The position numbers and the translations under genes were made by a program. Positions 6,838-9,210 of a DNA stretch of 9,210 bases are shown here, piece by piece. The DNA comes from Sphingomonas bacterium. Its GTDB lineage: Bacteria > Pseudomonadota > Alphaproteobacteria > Sphingomonadales > Sphingomonadaceae. Where the stretch lies: the NCBI GenBank assembly GCA_026785965.1, contig JAJAYY010000142.1:1-9210 (forward strand). The letters are read 5' to 3'. A model generated the notes under the pieces. The model saw only the letters and a list, made by a program, of their open reading frames with translations, was not told the DNA's origin and made no database searches. How positions within the stretch are numbered: the stretch's first letter is position 1; each line of letters starts with the position of its first letter.

Positions 6838-7560
6838 TCAGCGTAAGTCGAATCGCTCCAGCTCGTCGATCAGCAGGGCGCGATTATTGCCCGTTGGTCC
6901 GTCGAGCGCGCCCGGGCCTTCGAGGTTGAGGAAATCGGCGTCGGCAATCACCGTCGCTTGCCCGCGCCCGATCCGGCACCGCGCGACCAGCCCCGCCGCC
7001 TCGACCGCGCACGCGCCTTTGCCGACCAGTCTGCCCGGAGAGCTGGCGAGGATCTCATACTTCCCCGCCTTGATCAGTCGCGGCCCGTCGACGCTCGGCG
7101 CGTCGAGCCGCAACCCCCAATGGCCAAGCAATCCGGTGTCGGCGAAATAGAGCGGCGGGCGCAGCGCGTCGCCCAACGGCCGGCTGCTCTCCCACTCGAG
7201 CTTGGGATCGGCGAGCAACAGCAATCGCCCGCCCGCGCGCACCCAGCGGTCGAGCTCGACCAGCATTTCGGCGGGCTGCGCGCGCGGGTGCGCCATCAGC
7301 AGCAGCTTGCGGTGCTTGAGGCTCGCCGCATCGGCGACCGCGATCGGAACCACGGCATAATGCTGCTCAAGCAAAGTCAGCGTGGCCGATCCGGCGCCCT
7401 CAATCCCGAATTGCTCGCCGAACATCAATGGCAGGCTGGTCAGCAAGGCGAGCGTCGGTTGGTCCGCCCCCGATCCTGCCTGGTCCGCGATCCGCACCGC
7501 GACCGCTGCTCCGCCCAGCAGCAGCGCCGCCGCCGCCGCGGCGATCGTCGCGGGTCTCAC
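6838..7560 (-). CDS. GldG/DUF4350-like (ABC_transp_aux-type) membrane-anchored protein
   Basis: This 240-residue protein has one N-terminal membrane segment or uncleaved signal (about 5-22), with the rest probably periplasmic. The fold family is suggested by the order of elements: LLLMAHP (86-92), the stretch LDRWVRAGGRLLLLADP (103-119), HWGLRLDAP (147-155), and near the end a GRGQATVIADADFLN segment followed by GNNRALL. This pattern recalls the GldG / DUF4350 group, which in other bacteria accompanies ABC transporters or gliding machinery. The usual C-terminal membrane helix of GldG is absent. No ATPase or permease gene is in the window, so its partner is unknown. It starts with GTG overlapping the stop of the small upstream gene (GTGA) and has no clear ribosome site, which suggests translational coupling. 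Its function is not known. Confidence 0.75.
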   Translation of the reverse strand: MRPATIAAAAAALLLGGAAVAVRIADQAGSGADQPTLALLTSLPLMFGEQFGIEGAGSATLTLLEQHYAVVPIAVADAASLKHRKLLLMAHPRAQPAEMLVELDRWVRAGGRLLLLADPKLEWESSRPLGDALRPPLYFADTGLLGHWGLRLDAPSVDGPRLIKAGKYEILASSPGRLVGKGACAVEAAGLVARCRIGRGQATVIADADFLNLEGPGALDGPTGNNRALLIDELERFDLR

Positions 7561-7832
7561 TTGGTCGTGGTGGCTGCCGCCCCGCCCTCGCTCGCCCCAC
7601 GCTCGGCGGCATTGTCGGTGGTCGACTGGCCCGGCGCCACGCCAAGCTCGGCCAGCGGCTCCTCGGGTTCGGCGCCCGCCGCGAGTCCGCTCATATTGGT
7701 CGAAGTCGGCGCGGGATCGTCGCTCGATCGGCTGATCGCGGTGCCGAGCAGGACGAGCAGGAACACGAACGCAAGACCGGTCAGCCCAATCCGCACGCGT
7801 TGTATCCGCTCGTCGCTGCTCGGTTCCTGCAT
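7557..7832 (-). CDS. Small single-pass membrane protein, function unknown
   Basis: The protein has 91 residues: a charged N-terminus (about 1-14), one strongly hydrophobic segment (about 15-34), then a polar, Ala/Glu/Ser/Thr-rich tail of about 55 residues without cysteines or a recognisable domain. I do not recognise a family. By the positive-inside pattern (arginines just before the helix, acidic tail after it) the tail is probably periplasmic. The ATG at 7832-7830 is preferred over an in-frame TTG at 7868. No ribosome site is visible, and a possible promoter ends so close to the ATG that the message could be leaderless. It overlaps the GldG-like gene by 4 bases and so probably works with it. 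Confidence 0.7.
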   Translation of the reverse strand: MQEPSSDERIQRVRIGLTGLAFVFLLVLLGTAISRSSDDPAPTSTNMSGLAAGAEPEEPLAELGVAPGQSTTDNAAERGASEGGAAATTTK

Positions 7833-7910
7833 GTCGCGAATGCTATGGCCTGCACGCCAAAAGCGCAATCTCGGCTTGACGGTCGATGTTGCACCCGCGA
7901 AATAGCGACC
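7833..7910. promoter_or_regulatory. Divergent promoter region
   Basis: These 78 bases separate two genes that start in opposite directions, so both promoters should be here. On the plus strand TTGACG (7876-7881) is followed after 17 bases by GAAATA (7899-7904), 6 bases before the lipoprotein ATG. On the minus strand TTGCGC (7868-7863) is followed after 17 bases by TAGCAT (7845-7840), 7 bases before the small gene's ATG. Apart from TTGACG the hexamers are poor matches to consensus. Both placements imply very short or absent leaders, in line with the lack of ribosome sites. Confidence 0.35.
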
Positions 7911-8285
7911 ATGAAAAGAATCATGTTCGCCCTCGCCGCAGCTGCGGCACTCGCCTCGTGCAACAAGCAGGAAAAAGCCGCCGCTGCAGCCGAGAACGTC
8001 GCCGCCGCCGAAGCGGCTGCGACCGCCAACGTCGTGCTGCCGCCCGCGATCACCGCCAGCAAGACCTATCGCTGCAAGGACAACAGCCTGGTCTATATCG
8101 ACTGGCTGGCCGACAATCTCTCGGCCAATTTCCGCGCTGGTCAGACCGACACCCCGGTCCAGCTCAAGGCCGCCGCCGCGGGCGAGCCGATGATCGCCGA
8201 GGGTTATTCGCTCAAGGGCGATGCCACCGCTGCCTCGATCACCCTGACCCTTCCGGGCAAGGGCACCGAGACCTGCAAGGCATAA
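7911..8285 (+). CDS. Small lipoprotein, possibly MliC-like (lysozyme inhibitor fold)
   Basis: This 124-residue protein has a signal peptide (1-16) ending in the lipobox LASC, with the lipidated cysteine at 17. A low-complexity Ala/Glu linker (about 21-42) follows, then a compact domain of about 75 residues. The domain begins [13 protein letters not shown] (53-65) and ends in ETCKA. Two cysteines (55 and 122) near its ends could form a disulfide. This layout, a beta-rich domain closed by a first-to-last cysteine pair, recalls the MliC family of membrane-bound C-type lysozyme inhibitors, but the match is from memory and weak. ATG 7911 is chosen because the signal peptide starts there; longer in-frame starts reach back into the opposite-strand genes. 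It is followed by its own terminator, so it is probably monocistronic. Confidence 0.85.
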   Translation: MKRIMFALAAAAALASCNKQEKAAAAAENVAAAEAAATANVVLPPAITASKTYRCKDNSLVYIDWLADNLSANFRAGQTDTPVQLKAAAAGEPMIAEGYSLKGDATAASITLTLPGKGTETCKA

Positions 8286-8309
8286 GCGCCGCGCTCTCCA
8301 TCACCACGA

Positions 8310-8340
8310 CCCCCGGCGCGCAATCGCCGGGGGTTTTTTT
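8310..8340 (+). terminator. Rho-independent terminator of the lipoprotein gene
   Basis: A perfect 9-bp GC-rich stem (CCCCCGGCG at 8310-8318 with CGCCGGGGG at 8325-8333) closes a 6-base loop and is followed by seven T (8334-8340). It starts 24 bases after the lipoprotein stop. The lack of a matching T run on the other strand makes it one-directional. Confidence 0.95.
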
Positions 8341-8370
8341 ATGCCGCCTCCCCGGCTAGAGCGCGCGCTT

Positions 8371-9210
8371 ATGATCACCCCCGAAATGGTCGCCGAGCAC
8401 GGTCTCGCCCCCGACGAATATCAGCGCATCCTCGCCGCGATGGGGCGCGAGCCCAACCTCGTCGAACTCGGCATTTTCTCGGTCATGTGGTCTGAGCATT
8501 GCTCGTACAAATCGTCGCGCCTCCACCTCAAGAAACTGCCGACCGAGGCGCCATGGGTGATCTGCGGCCCGGGCGAAAATGCCGGGGTGATCGACATCGG
8601 CAACAATCAGGCCGCGATCTTCAAGATGGAGAGCCATAACCACCCCAGCTACATCGAGCCTTATCAGGGCGCGGCGACCGGGGTCGGCGGCATCCTGCGC
8701 GACGTGTTCACCATGGGCGCGCGCCCGATCGCGAACTTGAACGCGCTTCGCTTCGGCCGTCCCGACCATCCGAAAATGCGCCACCTTATCGCCGGGGTGG
8801 TCGCGGGGATCGGCGGCTATGGCAATTGCGTCGGCGTGCCCACGGTCGGCGGCGAGGTCAATTTCGATGCCGCCTACGACGGCAACATCCTGGTCAATGC
8901 GATGACCGTCGGGGTCGCCGACCAAGACAAGATCTTCTATTCTGCTGCGTCGGGCGTCGGCAATCCGATCGTCTATGTCGGCTCGAAAACCGGCCGCGAC
9001 GGGATCCACGGCGCGACCATGGCCTCCGCCGACTTCGACGAACATAGCGACGACAAGCGCCCGACGGTGCAGGTCGGCGACCCGTTCACCGAGAAGCTGC
9101 TGATCGAGGCCGGCCTCGAGCTGTACGACGCGAAGCTCGTCCAGGGCATCCAGGACCTCGGCGGCGCCGGCCTGACCTGCGCGCGCACCGAGACGTCCGC
9201 GGCGGGGAGC
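8371..9210 (+). CDS. purL: Phosphoribosylformylglycinamidine synthase subunit PurL (3' end missing)
   Basis: PurL is the synthetase subunit of the PurL-PurQ-PurS enzyme. It converts formylglycinamide ribonucleotide to the amidine with ATP, using ammonia supplied by PurQ, in purine biosynthesis. The first 280 codons are visible and the frame is open to the window edge; the small-type PurL is usually about 730 residues. Seen motifs are the N-terminal helix region, [11 protein letters not shown] (40-50, His43 is the conserved histidine), KMESHNHPS (85-93), the [10 protein letters not shown] loop (102-111) and FTMGARPIA (113-121). [10 protein letters not shown] lies near the visible end. The start ATG is the first in frame after the terminator. 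No clear ribosome site precedes it. Only 30 bases separate it from the terminator T run, so its promoter must be compact or overlap the terminator. purQ and purS are not in the window. Confidence 0.96.
   Translation, partial: MITPEMVAEHGLAPDEYQRILAAMGREPNLVELGIFSVMWSEHCSYKSSRLHLKKLPTEAPWVICGPGENAGVIDIGNNQAAIFKMESHNHPSYIEPYQGAATGVGGILRDVFTMGARPIANLNALRFGRPDHPKMRHLIAGVVAGIGGYGNCVGVPTVGGEVNFDAAYDGNILVNAMTVGVADQDKIFYSAASGVGNPIVYVGSKTGRDGIHGATMASADFDEHSDDKRPTVQVGDPFTEKLLIEAGLELYDAKLVQGIQDLGGAGLTCARTETSAAGS

Noticed and set aside
6642..6929. Plus-strand frame of 95 codons across the mraZ upstream gap
   Set aside because: It runs into the opposite-strand GldG-like gene, has no recognisable domain, and its VDKPVDKLV stretch only reflects the 12-bp phased DnaA-like repeats.
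8356..9045. Minus-strand frame of 229 codons opposite purL
   Set aside because: purL is unmistakable; the opposite frame has typical antisense composition.

Overview
The window is GC-rich DNA carrying the start of a division and cell wall (dcw) cluster. The style of the proteins, the gene order, frequent GTG starts and stop/start overlaps suggest an alphaproteobacterium, most likely Sphingomonadales (Sphingomonas or a relative). This placement is inferred from remembered protein character, not from a database search. MurE has the DNPR signature of meso-diaminopimelate-adding enzymes, which fits a Gram-negative cell wall.

Region 1 to 6551 (minus strand) is one tightly packed operon, read right to left: mraZ, rsmH, ftsL, ftsI, murE, murF. 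The last gene runs off the left edge, and mraY and murD would be expected beyond it. Neighbouring genes overlap by 1 to 4 bases or lie 6 bases apart, so translation is probably coupled. MraZ is the cluster's regulator and RsmH modifies 16S rRNA. FtsL and FtsI act in septal peptidoglycan synthesis. MurE and MurF add the third amino acid and the terminal D-Ala-D-Ala to the cytoplasmic precursor.

Region 6552 to 6837 has no convincing gene and is the most interesting non-coding stretch. It holds a perfect TTATCCACA DnaA box inside an inverted repeat, an exact GTTC-N7-GTTC direct repeat that matches the alphaproteobacterial LexA (SOS) box, and close to mraZ a perfect hairpin plus a 22-23 bp-spaced direct repeat. 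Together these suggest that the division cluster is tied to replication state and DNA damage. That is inference from motifs only.

Region 6838 to 7832 (minus strand) is a two-gene unit: a small single-pass membrane protein, then a GldG/DUF4350-like protein. No ABC transporter ATPase or permease is visible. A 78 bp divergent spacer separates it from a plus-strand lipoprotein (7911 to 8285, possibly MliC-like). A strong intrinsic terminator follows, and then purL (purine biosynthesis) runs off the right edge.

No tRNA, rRNA, CRISPR array, insertion sequence or phage feature is seen. I see no wholly new multi-gene system. The best leads are the regulatory cluster upstream of mraZ, the orphan GldG-like pair and the long periplasmic tail on FtsL.
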